Shown: positions 40,555 through 52,941 of the stretch, in pieces
How the letters are laid out: each line of letters begins with the position of its first letter
How positions within the stretch are numbered: position 1 is the stretch's first letter
Source: Sordariomycetes sp. S80-01Y
Lineage: Eukaryota > Ascomycota > Sordariomycetes
Direction: 5' to 3'
Length of the DNA stretch: 64,000 nucleotides
Assembly: GCA_037042185.1 (NCBI GenBank)
Contig: JAXQJY010000020.1
Coordinates: 372,001-436,000 of the forward strand
Notes under the pieces: generated by a model
Seen by the model: the letters and a program-made list of their open reading frames with translations, nothing else
Databases searched by the model: none
What the model was told of the DNA's origin: nothing
Program-made: the position numbers and the translations under genes

Positions 40555-42610
40555 CTAATTGCTCGCAGCATGACTTATGATGTCTTCTATGGGAACACAC
40601 GCATACCAGCCATAGAGTCCAGCAACGCCGCAAGCCACAAAAGCAAACCACACGCGAAATAGAGACGATCTGCAGATTGTCTTTTCCTTTTCGTTCGCTC
40701 TCTGATGCAGCCGGGAGAGCAAGCCTCCATTCTCGGTCGGTGTCGCGTCGTTGAGGTCTATTTGTCCTGAATCGCCATCTTGTTCCGCGGCTGTTGTGTT
40801 CCGATCGTGCCTCAATGCGGTCCCGTCTTCATCGTGGCTTGAGGACGGCCTCGGTTCTTTGGCCTTTTTGCCGGAGGCAGTGTAGCCACCATCGTAAGCC
40901 CATGTCCTTCTGGTCTTTACGCCTGTGGGATACATCTCAATAACGTTTCTTGACGGCGCTCCATCTTCCGACTGCATGAGAGGCCTTTGACTACTGAAAG
41001 AGCACCGGTCTGCAAGTTCGAAATCCGAAGGAGCTTGTTTTGAAGAAGCGGGTCGTGAAGAGGAAAGGCTTCCAGAGGGGCCCCCCGAAGACCAATTACG
41101 TACGCAAGGCTGTTCTGCAAGGCCTGGGTCGGGAGATATCCGAGTGCCTTGTGTCTGAGATGTGTGGACTTGACGTGGAGACCCCCAAGATGTTTGCGTA
41201 GCGGCATCTTTATACGCTGTAGAGGCTAGAAGGAAGATGTGTCAGAACCATCTAGGCGCATGAAACAATTGGCTTACAGTATAGTGTTTCGGCTAATCCG
41301 GTGAAGGGGAGAACGAGTAGCATCACGGCCATAAGTTGCCCGAAGCCCCAGTCGTTTTCGTCCTCTTCCATCAACCCTGCCGCGACATTACGAAAAGGGA
41401 AGAAGCTGCCGGTGAGAATCGCCAAATAAACGAGCATTTCCACAGAAAAAGCGGTCATGGACCACCAAAGCTCCTTTAGTGTTATAAAGATGACCAACAG
41501 GGTGTAAAGACCCCATCGCGCTAGTGTCTTGATGGTCCAGCCAAATTCCCTATCCTTGATCGCCTCTCTTGGCGTCATATTGTTGTCGTCAGTGGGAGAT
41601 AATTCCAAGTAAGCCATCGTAGGAAGTGACAATAGCCAATCCAATCCCCAAACAAATGCCCGTAGTGGTGCACATTCAGGCCAGAGAATTACCATCGACC
41701 TGACCCAGGCAGTAGCATCAAACCACATGAATAGCACCAGAAGCGCGATATCCACAGCACCATAGTTGTCAGAAGTAGCAACGGCTTTCCAAGTGCAGAC
41801 AATAGGCCTCGCATATATTCTCAGGTACGCCTTGTTGTGCCACAACAGTCGCTTCGCGAAAATGCTGGCATACAAGGCTGTTGCCCAAAAACAACGCCAG
41901 AGCCGACTCCAAAGTGATTTCGGAATGCCTGCAACTATCTCCTCGCTGGCAACGAATGCGATCCAGCAACAGTGAGCTAGCTGCGTGGCGACCTCGAAGT
42001 GATATGAACTGATGGAATTCGATGCTGCCAGAGACGCAATCATCAGGGAGACGCCTATGATCAAGGCTTGGTCGGAGAACAACTGACAGACCTGTCTGTA
42101 ACGGTCGAGATTCTTGAAAGCTTCAAGGAACCCTTGTATAAAAGGTACGGCTCCAAAATATCTGGCAATTCTAAGGAGCTGATGAACGACCTGCTTGATA
42201 ATGCGAGGTGGGGAGGAGATGGACCAATCTCGCAGCCGGTACGGTAGTCGTTGTTCTTCTCCCTCTGGCACATCGATCCCAAGGATCCATCCATCGGTCC
42301 AAGAAAGCACGTCAACCTTGTGCTTTTTCAATGGATTCAATATGCCTCCCATGAGAAGTAGTCCTAATATTGATAGGAGGAACGACACCCAAGTAGACAA
42401 GAGTATGGACGTAATGACCTATCGATCTCTTAGCATTAAGATCACATACGTATCGAACTAACCTTGAACGATTGAGACGCACGCCAATACCTGCCTATGA
42501 AAGTTAGCTCGTCAAGCCCTCGTCCTGTAATACTTGACCCGACTCACGATATCAGGGTCTGACTCAAGCTCCCAATACGCACCAGCGCAGTCGAGATCCG
42601 GCGCGGGCAT
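40555..42610 (-). CDS. Multipass integral membrane protein, four exons including a 12-nt microexon
   Basis: Model on the minus strand: 42610-42548, 42494-42483, 42418-41278, 41225-40555, 628 residues. Exon 1 gives MPAPDLDCAGAYWELESDPDI. The 12-nt exon supplies AGIG, and the third exon continues VITSILLSTWVSFLLSILGLLL. The joined DPDIAGIGV is the N-terminal signature of a common family of fungal multipass membrane proteins of unknown function. Seven to eight further membrane segments follow in residues about 120-400. The last exon is a polar, Ser/Pro-rich cytosolic-type tail closed by one more hydrophobic segment (VWFAFVACGVAGLYGWY). Introns are 53, 64 and 52 bp. Without the microexon the frame and the signature are lost, which is why I trust it. 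Confidence 0.78.
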
Positions 42611-43480
42611 AGTCCTAGCAGTCAGCCACCTTTGCGCTTCAAGATGCGTCAATATTTGGGCATTCGCAATGAATGATTGTTGCAACGTAAGCAATGAGGA
42701 GTTGCAACGCAGGCAATGTGAGGGTCCCTCGAATCTGCCGAACTGATGGTTTAAATGGGCAAAGGGACGCTCATGCATGATGACGCCACACAAGGCTGCC
42801 GCTGTACACCGTCTCACGTTTCTGGTCGGGTTTAATGCAAGATTCGGAGATGAGCAGCAGCCATCTGGGAGCCCAGATTGCCCTGTCCCTATCTCGAACG
42901 AATCATGTCATTGAAGCCTTTGTTCCCTAAGGTAGTGATGGCCCTCGGTGCGCCGTGCAGTCCTTTCTATCTTAAGTGTCCAAATCTAGGACTTCGCCGT
43001 AGATACCTCTCAACAGCTTTTATTTTCAAAAGAAGACATCCCTTCCCTACTTAAACACACTACGTCGAGCGAGACGCGTCGCCCGATGGAAATCCCACGT
43101 CTCGCAGCCACACGCTCACAAGTAATGGCAGTGCCCCTTTATTCAGGCTCGGCTCTAGGTATTAGTTAGATGGTGAGAGCTGATTGAAAAATAGCTATGG
43201 TGAAAGGTGTCTAGTCTTGCAGTTGCTGAACAGTCGCATGGAACCAAGAAATGGAGGCTAACAGTCGCACAGAGTCACTGCTCCTACAACAGATGCAGAG
43301 GTACAGCTTCGACACCGCGCGCTGAACGAACACAGAATATCTTTGAACGGATTACGCGCTGAAATACCGGTCCCATATATGAGCAGAGATAGGTGCTCTT
43401 GAGAGTTCGTGGGCTGTCTGCCAATTTGGGTTCTAGCGGACAACGGTGCTAGGTGACCGTGGTACGAAGCTCGCAGAAAC
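42611..43480. other. Intergenic stretch
   Basis: About 870 bp. No gene recognised. Confidence 0.5.
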
Positions 43481-46460
43481 TTAGGAGTTCATAACCGGCC
43501 CTCTACCTTCGTCGACCAAGCACAATCGCTGGAAGCCCCCAGAAAGATCACCTAGTTGCTCAAGGAACGACTTGTTTGAACTCGCCTTTTGTAGGCTTCT
43601 ACCCATAGCTTCGCGGATGTCCGCCGACAACATTCGTGCGGTCGATTCTCCCCTTAGCGAGTTTTTGTGACCTTTGAATAGCATTGAGCCTCCCTTCTAT
43701 AGCATCTGAAGAGCTATACTTACTGTGAGTTTGCTGTAACCTGGTCGGAGAAGCCTCGGAAAGTATGCGATTCTTCGCTGAACGGGCATCTTCCAATCGC
43801 TTAATTAGCTCCTAGATTCATTGAAACTGCTAAAGGGCGCTTTATCCCTTACCTTTTATACTATTTGAGCATCCAAGCCGACCACTTCTCGGAGAACCGG
43901 TTGCGATGTCAGACGAGTAGGATGACACCGAGCTTCGAGAGCTGGAGTTGTCACTTGGCGATTGTGTGAAGGTTGTGTTCGGTGTGCTCAAGGCGCTGTC
44001 TTCCAGGGTCGGCGGAGCGCTTGGGGTTGGTGAATCTGGCTCACTGAGCCCTCTGTGCAGATTGCGGGTTTGAGATAACAATGACGATTTTGGGGTTTGG
44101 CTTCTTTGTGTGGATTCGACGGAGTCATCTACGTAATTTCAGCTATCTCGAGTACCCTGACCAGTTGGTAAATCAGACATACCATTGCCACGTCTACCCA
44201 AGCTCTCCCTCGAGCGACGGCTTTCTCGACCAGCCGGCAGAGCTACAAACTGAAGTCAGTCTCATCCTTGAACAGCGCGAGACGTCTGCCTGCCTGTGGG
44301 ATTACGGGGCCGCAGCCTTCTGCACTGCGCCAATCCTTTCTCTAGGACCGCCACCTCTTCCTGGAGCTGCTTTCTCTCAATCTGAGAATCCTCAGACTCT
44401 GCGGCAAGCTCCGTCAGCTTCTCATCAGACATCCTTCCTACTGATGTAGGCGTCAGAAGGTCTGGTATCTTCCGTATAAGACAGCCTTCGATTGCCAGAT
44501 TAATAACGTTATCCGTGAACGTACGGCGAGATGGCTTAGGTTAGGTTAGCTTTCCGTTCGAATTTCGGCCGTCACCACTCACCTCATAATATGCCATCAT
44601 CATCTCCACGATCCTGCCGGCCCCGAACTCGCCGTCGGCGATATCGTCCTCATCACAAGCGTCCAGTATCATGTTGCGGGTAAGGGGAATCCTGTATTCG
44701 CCTTCGAAAAGATCGGGTCGATTCTCTTCTAGGGCATCGCAGAGGCGATCCATCATGCGGTGGAACGACCTTTCTTTCATGGCCCGCTTCAGTTCAACGT
44801 CGGGGGGGGAGGCGAAGCTCTGAGCGTAGGGGTCCAAAAGTTCGGCCAGCTTCTCTTTGAGCGTCTTCTCCATCTCCTGGAAGAAGGGGTCCGCGCATCC
44901 GGCGAGAACGGACTCGGTTGCGTGACTCGAGGTAGCTGCGCCGAGGATGTGCTCGAAGATATCGTCTACAAAAGACTTGGAGACTGAGAGCACCTGGTCG
45001 ATATGGTATTCAGCAATAGCTTTCCATGGGGAGGCTTGTTTCTGGAAGAGCTGAATCGCCAGCTCCTGATTAGCCGTTCCGGGGAACTCCCGGCCTTGAT
45101 TGACAGAAGCCTGTTTCTCCAATTGTTCCTTCAAGTCATCGATGTCCACTACATCAGGATCTTCGAAGGAGTACGGGTACTTCTTGAGGAACTTTTCCAG
45201 GTGATCGGGAAGTTCTTCTTCCTCGGGCGGCTCGCCGTCCTCCGTGATGTGGCTCTTGCAACCCTTGGTCCTCAAAACATGTTCGAAGACGCGGTTGAAG
45301 TTGCGCAAAAGTGCCCGTAGCTTACGCTCCTCATCCTCCATGCCGCCGAAGAAGGGGTCATTGTACCTTCCGTACGTGCCATCTCGGGCTAGACGCTGGA
45401 ACTCTCCCGCGACACCGAGCAGGAATGATCTCATGTCTTTGACATCCGATCTGGAGTCCCCTAGCTGCGTGAGGGCATCTTTTCGGGTGTGCAGCTTTGC
45501 TTCAATGTCATCAACCACGCCAGGGAGACTCGCCCTTAGATGCTCGTACAAGACTTTGCTAAGCTTTTTGCGAAAGCTTGCAATGCCCACGTCGTGTTTT
45601 GGAATAGACGCCCAAGAGCCGGTAGTGAAGAAAGCTTCTTCAATGGCATCTCGGCCTTCTAGATCGGACTCGTCTTCTGCACGGTTGCGAAGTACGTGCC
45701 AGCCGTACTTCAGCCTGTTGGCTGTCTCTTCGTTCTTGGCTACACGCACGTAATGCAACTCGTTTGCGTGACCGCTCAAGTCAGGTTTAGTGATGACGCC
45801 AATGGTACGCTCCCGCTGAGGATCGAAGATCTTCACGCGGCGCAGGGCGTCGTGGCTGGCCAGTTGTTGATTTGCCGTGACGACCACCAGAATGATGCTG
45901 TTCTTCTTCTTCATGTAGCTTTCTACCAGTTGGTCCACGGTCTGCTTCCCGCCTAGGGATTGCGTCTCAGTGTCTGAATGGAACAGTCCGGGAAGATCGA
46001 CCAGGGTCAATGGGTACATCTTCGGACCCTCAATCTCAAGACGAAGCACATCTTTGGAGAACTCAGCGCCTGACTGAGACAGACCCATGCACTCCTTGGC
46101 TTCTTGAATAATCTCAGGAAGGTCATCTTGAGAGAAATCATCGCGTTGGAAGCAGTGGGACGACTTCGTGCTGTCGGCAAAACGTATGCTGACCTTAACG
46201 CGCAACTCAGGGCCTTGCTTGAGAACCAGCTCAGTCGCAAACCGAGTGCAGAGTCCGCCTTCTACAGGGAACTTGACGCGAGAAATGGCTTCCAGAACGG
46301 AGGATTTGCCAGACGATTGATCGCCCACAACGACGATCTGGGGCAGGTTGACAATCTTGCCCACCCCACACGAGAGCAAGCTCTCGCTTACATCGTGAAG
46401 CGCCTTTGCTTCGGCAGTGTTGAGCTGTCCAATGACGGAGTCATCGATGGGCACAGCCAT
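43481..46460 (-). CDS. Dynamin-like GTPase with Ser-rich C-terminal extension
   Basis: The first exon (46460-44583) encodes the GTPase with GDQSSGKSS (G1), the switch Thr in LCTRF (G2), DLPGL (G3) and TKPD (G4). The stalk and the start of the GTPase effector domain follow, ending at MAYYE. An intron at 44535-44582 leads to 44534-44306 (FTDNVINLAIEGCLI, completing the effector domain, then a coiled coil QIERKQLQEEVAVLEK). Next are 44242-44183 and an exon from 44128 with a Ser/Thr/Pro-rich tail. Minus-strand sequence down to 43481 (SLQKASSNKSFLEQLGDLSGGF) probably encodes the end. The last two splice sites could not be fixed in frame, so the 3' limit is tentative. It lacks PH and Pro-rich domains of classical dynamins, as in fungal Vps1- or Mx-like proteins. 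Its membrane target is unknown. Confidence 0.85.
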
Positions 46461-48111
46461 GGCGACGAATGGAGTGAGGCAGGGCGTGAAAGAGTGTGTA
46501 TCCCAAGAGAGTTGTTTGACTGGTCCGCGGACAGGGCAAGTGCAGCTCGAAAATGTTGCTTAAGCGCGCCGATATGGCCAGAGGACAATTGGTACAGGAG
46601 ATATGGCAAGAACTGACGACGCTACCAAAGAATTGACTACAACAAAGGGTATCTGAATATGAGTTGAATGACAAATAACAAGTTTCAAAGCAAGCGATCC
46701 TCGGACGGTGCTACGGTTCTTATGGAAGGCTGAGAACTAGCCATCTTGGTTGGAATAGGCTGGCTACATTCTAATATTAGCTACTATACCTCGTGTTATT
46801 TCATCTCACAATGATGGAACAGGAGCTCCGAGTCTGCCTCGACCAGCCACAGGGGCCGCCGCAGATGCGACCGAGCTGAAACCAACAGATCGACTCGACA
46901 AAGTAGATACCAATGATTAAGCGCTGGTTGCTGGCGCAGCCTTGCGGCTGGGTTTCAGAGACATGGCAGAACCAACACGCATTCCGTGCAGCTGTGTAAG
47001 TGGTGTCAATTCAGTGAGGTCCCCGAGGGGCTGAAGGCGGTCGTGCATACGGGCCGCGGGATGTGGCCGAGGCGCGGACGAACCCAAGGCGGCTAAGAGA
47101 AGGACGCTGTGCATCCGCGACAATGTGACCAATTGCGCCAGAGACGCTAATCAAGCGGCTGCGGCCCCGCGTACATCACCCAACCTTTTTGTTTCCTCAC
47201 TTAAGCTCTTAGTTTCTACAAGGGTTTGGCGAGAAAACGTGCCCGTCCCCTGTCTCGCGACCATGTCGAGACCACAATGCAGGGGCTACTCAGCGTTTGG
47301 GGCTATTCCTTGTTGGTCTGATCACAAACCTACCCATGATCCTCGTACCACTCAGGAACCCAAAACCTCACCTTGCGGACCCTGTCAGCCTGAACTTTCA
47401 GCCGGAGTGATCAGTTGCGAACCTCTGAGTGGTCTAATCGATTGCTTCTCGTTGCTTCAGTTGTCTGACGGCTCTTCGCGAGCTTCAGCAAAGCCAAGTG
47501 TATAATGATAAGCCTTGAAGTACTATTCTCCGCGTTACGCAATCAGTGGGTGACTCCGATCCCTGTGGGGTTCGGCACGTCGAAGCAGCTTCCACTATGG
47601 TTACGTGAGAGCGCTTGCTCACGAGCTGGTCCAAACTTCGGCTAGGGCTGTTGGTCTGAAGACAGTCAAGGGCCCCATTTGCATACATCTTTTGCGCTAG
47701 GGCTTAGGATATTTAGGCTTGCAAGCTGGGCATAACCTTACGGGCCTGTTGTCTGCGCGCTCAGGTACTTTCCACTCACATTTGCTATCACAAAGGGACA
47801 CAGGAATCATAACCAGTCATGATGTCGTCTCAACGGCTAGACCTATGTATCCCTATCCCACGGAGACGGCCGAGCACTCGCGCTTGTTCAACGTAGAAGT
47901 AAATCTATCGAGTCTAGTTAAAGATGGAGAGATAGGGGAAGTAAGCGGAGATATCGCCAGGAAGATATCCGCTAGTACCCAGCTTCTAGCTTCGGCTCTA
48001 TGATCCCTCGGCATATTTGGGTTCCACGGCATAGCCCATTATGCCTGCGGGGCGCCCAGCCTGTACTGTTCTCATTCTTCCCAACCACGCCCCGATCGAG
48101 TGCTTCTACTC
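46461..48111. other. Gene-poor stretch
   Basis: About 1.65 kb. Small ORFs on both strands have no family resemblance. No repeats recognised. Confidence 0.45.
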
Positions 48112-48870
48112 TTATTCGCGGTGACCAACCACCATAAACATCTTAGCTTCCTTTGGTATCCAATCAGAAGCCTCCGTCCTTATGATAAACCCCTTGGATT
48201 CCAAGAAGTTCTCTAGTCTCTTGAGTTGTCCTTCAACCAGGTCACAAATCTCGATTATAACGTTGCGGACCAGGGCGAGATGGTCGTCATCCAGACCAAG
48301 CAACGTTTCCAATTCAACGCCCTCAACATCGATCTTCAGCAGATCAATGCGGGTGAGATCTTTGACGTCCTTCAGAAAGTATGAGAGTCGCCTGAGAGGT
48401 ACTGACACTTGTTGCGCGTTTGTGTACATTCGCTCCACGTCCTTGCCCATCTCGCTGCTCATCTCATGAGCTGCTTTCAAGACGATCTGCTTCTCTTCCG
48501 GGACAAGTGTCGAGTTCCCCGGAAAGTTGGGATAAAAGGTAAAGGTTTCCGTGGAGTTCTTTGACCCCAAAGCACACTCGTGTGTCTCGACGCCTTCTTC
48601 AGTATTATGGAGCTTGATATTGTGGTTCAAGTTCTTGAACGTCTCCGGCGCTGGCTCGAAAGTCAATATCCTGGATGAAGGATACTTCTTTTTCATATAT
48701 ATAGTGAAGAAGCCGATATTGGCACCGGCGTCAATTATCAATGCTTTTTCGGGAAGCTTCACAATGTCGTATGCATTATCGACAAATATCTCCTTGAAGT
48801 AAAGACGAGCTTCCTCTTCGCCTCCAGTGTAAGCTGAGAAGGTCGGCGAGAACTCCACGAGATGCGCCAT
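48112..48870 (-). CDS. FkbM-family SAM-dependent methyltransferase
   Basis: A single exon of 252 residues on the minus strand. SAM-binding motif I is LIIDAGANIGFFTIY (about residues 43-57). The acidic end of strand 2 is ILTFEPAPETF, and the typical FkbM block DLLKIDVEGVELETLLGL lies at about residues 175-192. The C-terminus ends in WIPKEAKMFMVVG, as usual. Family members O-methylate polyketides, sugars or other small molecules. The substrate is unknown and no PKS or NRPS lies in the window. There is no signal peptide, so it is probably cytosolic. Confidence 0.92.
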   Translation of the reverse strand: MAHLVEFSPTFSAYTGGEEEARLYFKEIFVDNAYDIVKLPEKALIIDAGANIGFFTIYMKKKYPSSRILTFEPAPETFKNLNHNIKLHNTEEGVETHECALGSKNSTETFTFYPNFPGNSTLVPEEKQIVLKAAHEMSSEMGKDVERMYTNAQQVSVPLRRLSYFLKDVKDLTRIDLLKIDVEGVELETLLGLDDDHLALVRNVIIEICDLVEGQLKRLENFLESKGFIIRTEASDWIPKEAKMFMVVGHRE

Positions 48871-50548
48871 TCTGAAGGGTACACTGTTGAGCGGCTGGCA
48901 ATCCTACAGGTTGTTCGCTGATTGTTTGCAAGATAAGAGCGATCGCCGCCGCTGAAGCGGAATGACAAGTATTTGGAGGGTTGACGAGGAAATGGACCAG
49001 GTTCTGTGAAGCGTAGTGAAAGAAATGATTTGCAGAAGACCTTTATCTAAGGCGCAATCTACTGAGGAATATCCAAGGGCTACGGTCATCGCCGCCCGCT
49101 GCCTAAACCCACGGCATTTAGTTGCCGACGCCAAGTCATTGGCACATTGAACTAGTGGAATTCTAGGATTCGCACCCTGGGTTATTCGAATCCAAGCTTC
49201 AGTGATGCTTTAGGCTCTCGGGTATCTAACATGAGTACCACGTGGCTGGAACACACAACAACGTCTCAAACACTAGGCGAAGATCAGCCGGCGAAGAAGG
49301 ATACTAGTTTTGCGTAGGGAGGTTGGCTTAGCACTGGATCTTCCCTATAAAACCAGTTCACATCCATCTCTAGTTGAGTTGGATCTTGGAAAGGCACGAG
49401 CGGGGTAAGGTTGGGACTCCGCGATGATGGCGGAGGATTCGCGGATATCCACTTCCCATCTTGGCCGCCAAATAGAGAACCGAACACGACTCCTCAATGC
49501 GAATCACGTTTTCGCTCATCACGAGTCCGAGGGACTCTGGAATCCTTCCTCGTCTTGGAAGATCTTCCTGATCAAAATGGGGTTCATATCGCCATTTGTC
49601 GTCCCACAAAGGTGTCGAGTCGTGGTTTGTGAAGTCCTCACTGGGGCCAATGGTCATCTTTAACGATGCACCGCGGCCTGCTTGTGTGCCATCGTTGACG
49701 ACGCTTTCCTCACACCTTAAAGTAGATACTAAGCCAGCCTCGGTCTCTAATATGAAGTTGGTTCCGATTCGCTTCAACAACCGCCACCGCTTTCTCATCG
49801 CATCATTGTTCCTAATCAATCCGATGGGCAACGTAGGCGCTGCTCGGGCCGCGGGAAGTCAACAGCCTCCATACATGTCGAGAAAAGGTTTGGCTGAGGT
49901 TCGACTCATACCTTTCATTGAGAAGAGTTGGACGGCGGTTGACGACACAGACATTCGAGTAAGCACTAAGTGAGCTAGCCTGTTGATGTCCCGAAGTCAC
50001 ACTACCTTACGATCAGCTCGGGCATGAAGACCGCGAAGGTCAACACGCTCATAAAACCGTCGGGATTGTCTCATCTCTGATAAATTGAAGATAATGCGCA
50101 TGTCTTCTTCAGATTTTAGGCAAGCCGCGTCCATGCGTTGCTATCAATATCGAGGGAAAGCAAGATAATCGTGACATTCGGGCTCGGGTGCAGGGTAGTG
50201 GAGTGCGGATAAGCCGGTCACTACTCTTACTCTGCGGTGATGATCGTCCCGGTCTGAAGGCACTACAGTACGGCTGATGACGCCAACTTTGGCAACATCG
50301 GGTTTCGCGGTTTGCGACTCGCGACTCGCTACTTGAAGTCGCTCCGTGTACATCTACAAGTACCGGACTTAATGATGGCGTCTCGCGCGGGCCAGTCGCT
50401 GCCGAAAACCTTGAAAATGCACAAGACTTCGCGTCGAGGGGCTTCGGGTCGATAACGCAGTCGAACAAAAACATACTGAGCATATTCATCCTTATTACAC
50501 AAATTAGCAAAGAGGACGGTTCTTATAGACATCAGCGCATTCTCCGAA
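48871..50548. other. Gene-poor stretch
   Basis: About 1.7 kb between divergent genes. A minus-strand ORF at 49370-49831 and an overlapping plus-strand ORF at 49596-49973 are both unremarkable and mutually exclusive; neither is supported. A tRNA-like B-box sequence lies at 49173-49194. Confidence 0.4.
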
Positions 50549-51898
50549 ATGGAAAGAAACTCCATCGTTGTTCAAGATGTTCGCATCTTTACAGGCGACG
50601 AGGTGATTGAGCTTGGCTTTGTGGTGGCCACTGATGGCCAGATCGTCGAGGTCGGTCACGGAAGCTTCAATAAAGCGCCGCTACCGGAAGTCGAGGTGAT
50701 TTCGAGGCCAGGGTATACCTTGATTCCTGGACTCATAGATTGCCACATTCATGCATTGTCTGGCAACATCAATAGCATCGAGCAGTCACTTCGATTCGGC
50801 GTGACAACCGTCTGTGACATGCATAATGATCCCTCTGATAATCGAAAGCTGGTAGAGGTGAGTAGTCCCAAGCATTGGTGAGGTTTCCTCTGAGACACGA
50901 CTGACGAAAGTTCCTAGCTTTCTTGGGGAGATAAATCTAAATACTCCGACTTCAAGTGCGCCGGTCTCGGTGCCGTTATCGAGGGAGGGTGGCCTATACC
51001 CGTGATGAGGAAGGAGTTTGAGCATGTCCACTGCGGAGACAAGATCGTCGACAAGATCGTATCTACCTGGCCGAAGCTGGCTAAGGCCGAGGATGCAGAA
51101 CCCTTTGTGCAGGATCAGGTGGACACGAACGGGGCTTCTTATATCAAGATGTTCCACGAACTGGGCGATACTATTGGCATGGACCTTCCGAGACCACCCA
51201 TGGAGGTGCAAGAGGCTGTGGTCAAGGCTGCCCACAAACGCGGCATGATAACAGTGGGCCATGCCTTCTCGTATGCTGGTGCAATGGACCTGCTGCGGGT
51301 CGGAGTGGATGGTCTCAGCCACATGTACCTGGACGCGGCGCCTGATGGTGAATGGATCAAGGGCATGCTCCAGCACGGCCAATTTTGCAATCCAACGCTG
51401 GGGCTCTGTGCTTCGCAAACAGGCGAGGGGCGTGAGCTGCAGGAGAGCTTTGCTCGAGACCCGTTTGCCCAGCAGATGCTGATACAGAAAGAACCTGGCA
51501 AAGCCCTAGGACTGGCAGCGTCGCAGCGCCCACGATCGAGCATCTCGCATAGCTATGCGAATACCAGAGCACTGTATAAGGCGGGTGTACCAATACTGGT
51601 TGGAACGGATTCTGCAGGGAATGGCTTGGGTTTGCCCTACGGCTTGGGCGTTCACCTGGAGCTCCATGTTCTCGTGCATCAGATTGGCATGTCGCCGCTT
51701 GACGTGCTCAAGTCAGCGACTTCGGTCATCGCAGATCAGTACAAGTTCCGTGATCGAGGAAGACTCGTGGCTGGAAACAAGGCAGATTTTGTTCTCGTAG
51801 AGGGCGACGTCTTTGCAGCGTTGGCCGACAGGAACACACGTTGCCTGCCAATTCGGGGTGTCTGGCGGGATGGCGTGCAAGCCTCAGTATTTCGATAG
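50549..51898 (+). CDS. Amidohydrolase-superfamily metal hydrolase
   Basis: Two exons (50549-50857, 50918-51898) with a 60-bp intron encode 429 residues. The small beta-sandwich opens the protein (VQDVRIFTGDEV). The metal-binding signature GLIDCHIHA follows (about residues 70-78), then FGVTTVCDM. Later come the His of VGHAFSYAGAM, the Asp of LVGTDSAGNG, and the C-terminal GRLVAGNKADFVLVEGD that closes the composite domain. This is the imidazolonepropionase/organophosphate-acid-anhydrase-like branch that hydrolyses cyclic amides, prolidase-type substrates or lactones. The actual substrate cannot be told. It is probably cytosolic. Confidence 0.92.
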
Positions 51899-52941
51899 TT
51901 CTTATGGACCAGCGAATAGTGCACTTCATGGAGCTCGACGATAACAAGGGTCTTCGTATTTTGATTTCATCCGACTGCTGATAACGGACAGCACATGACG
52001 CAGAAATTTAGAGCGGTGAAAGCGGCCCTCTTCACGCCAACGTGGCGACTGAAGCATGAACCTCATAGCTCTAGAGGGTGCGGTTGTGCCGAGGGTAGGG
52101 ACCTCGATAGGCTCCCACTGAGATTAGGTATAGATGCTCTCTTAGAAGATTAAGTTATAAACTCAAGTTTTAATGGGCGTGTAATACGAGGGGTATAGTC
52201 GTTTGCGAACCATCGCAGCGGAAATGACCGTACGTTGATTTAGATAAGATCGCGGCGCCTTCGCACTCACTGGGATTTGGGGTACAGCAGGGGAGCATCT
52301 GGTTTATCTAATTAGGGCTTAAATCGGAAACTGAGTTCGTTCCGAGTCTAGTGTACACTTTCGTGTAATAAACGACGATTAATAGGAGAGGGCCACCTTG
52401 CTGAGATAGAAGAATACTAAGGTCATTAACAGAACAGTCATTAGTTAAGATTCCATTAGTTACGATTTTAGAAAGGGGCGCGTTCCGGACCGAGTAAACT
52501 AGAGTAGGCTCTGATGAAAGGGTTGCAAAGTCTACTCTTTCAAGTAGGCTTTTCTGGGGGACTGTAAACGACGACTGTTCCAAGCTACCCATGGCTTCAA
52601 CCAACCCAGGAACATGCCATGAGTTGTCCCAGATCTAGGAATCAAACTTCCCAACTCCCTTGCTCAAATTACTGGGTCCAGGCCTCGCCGTTGCGCGGGA
52701 AGTCTGGAACCTGGTTGACTACATATGCGATGACAGGGTTACAGCTAGATCGCCCACCTTTTCTCCGATTCCTTTTTGAATCTTTTGACTAGACGTAGCG
52801 TAGCCACAGGGATTATCGAGCTGTGATTGAGCTGACTAGATAGGGCTACCGCCTTCCGAGACGTCGACCACGACGCCCTGGGTGGATATCCGGGTGAAGA
52901 TATCTGAATTCCGGGCATGATGATGTGCTGCGCAAATGTTG
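51899..52941. other. Intergenic stretch
   Basis: About 1 kb. A 98-residue minus-strand ORF (52308-52604) shows no recognisable domain. Nothing else seen. Confidence 0.45.

Noticed and set aside
45003-45753. Plus-strand ORFs of 105 and 169 residues
   Set aside because: Antisense shadows of the dynamin-like GTPase.
47719-48003. 94-residue plus-strand ORF
   Set aside because: Last third looks protein-like, but no domain, start context or neighbouring exon supports a gene.
49136-49215. tRNA-like A-box and B-box sequences (ACTAGTGG, GGTTATTCGAATCC)
   Set aside because: Arms do not pair into a cloverleaf and the B box carries an insertion; at best an old tRNA-derived remnant.
49370-49973. Overlapping ORFs of 153 (minus) and 125 (plus) residues
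   Set aside because: They exclude each other and neither shows a known motif.
52308-52604. 98-residue minus-strand ORF
   Set aside because: No domain or conserved pattern recognised; possibly repeat-derived.
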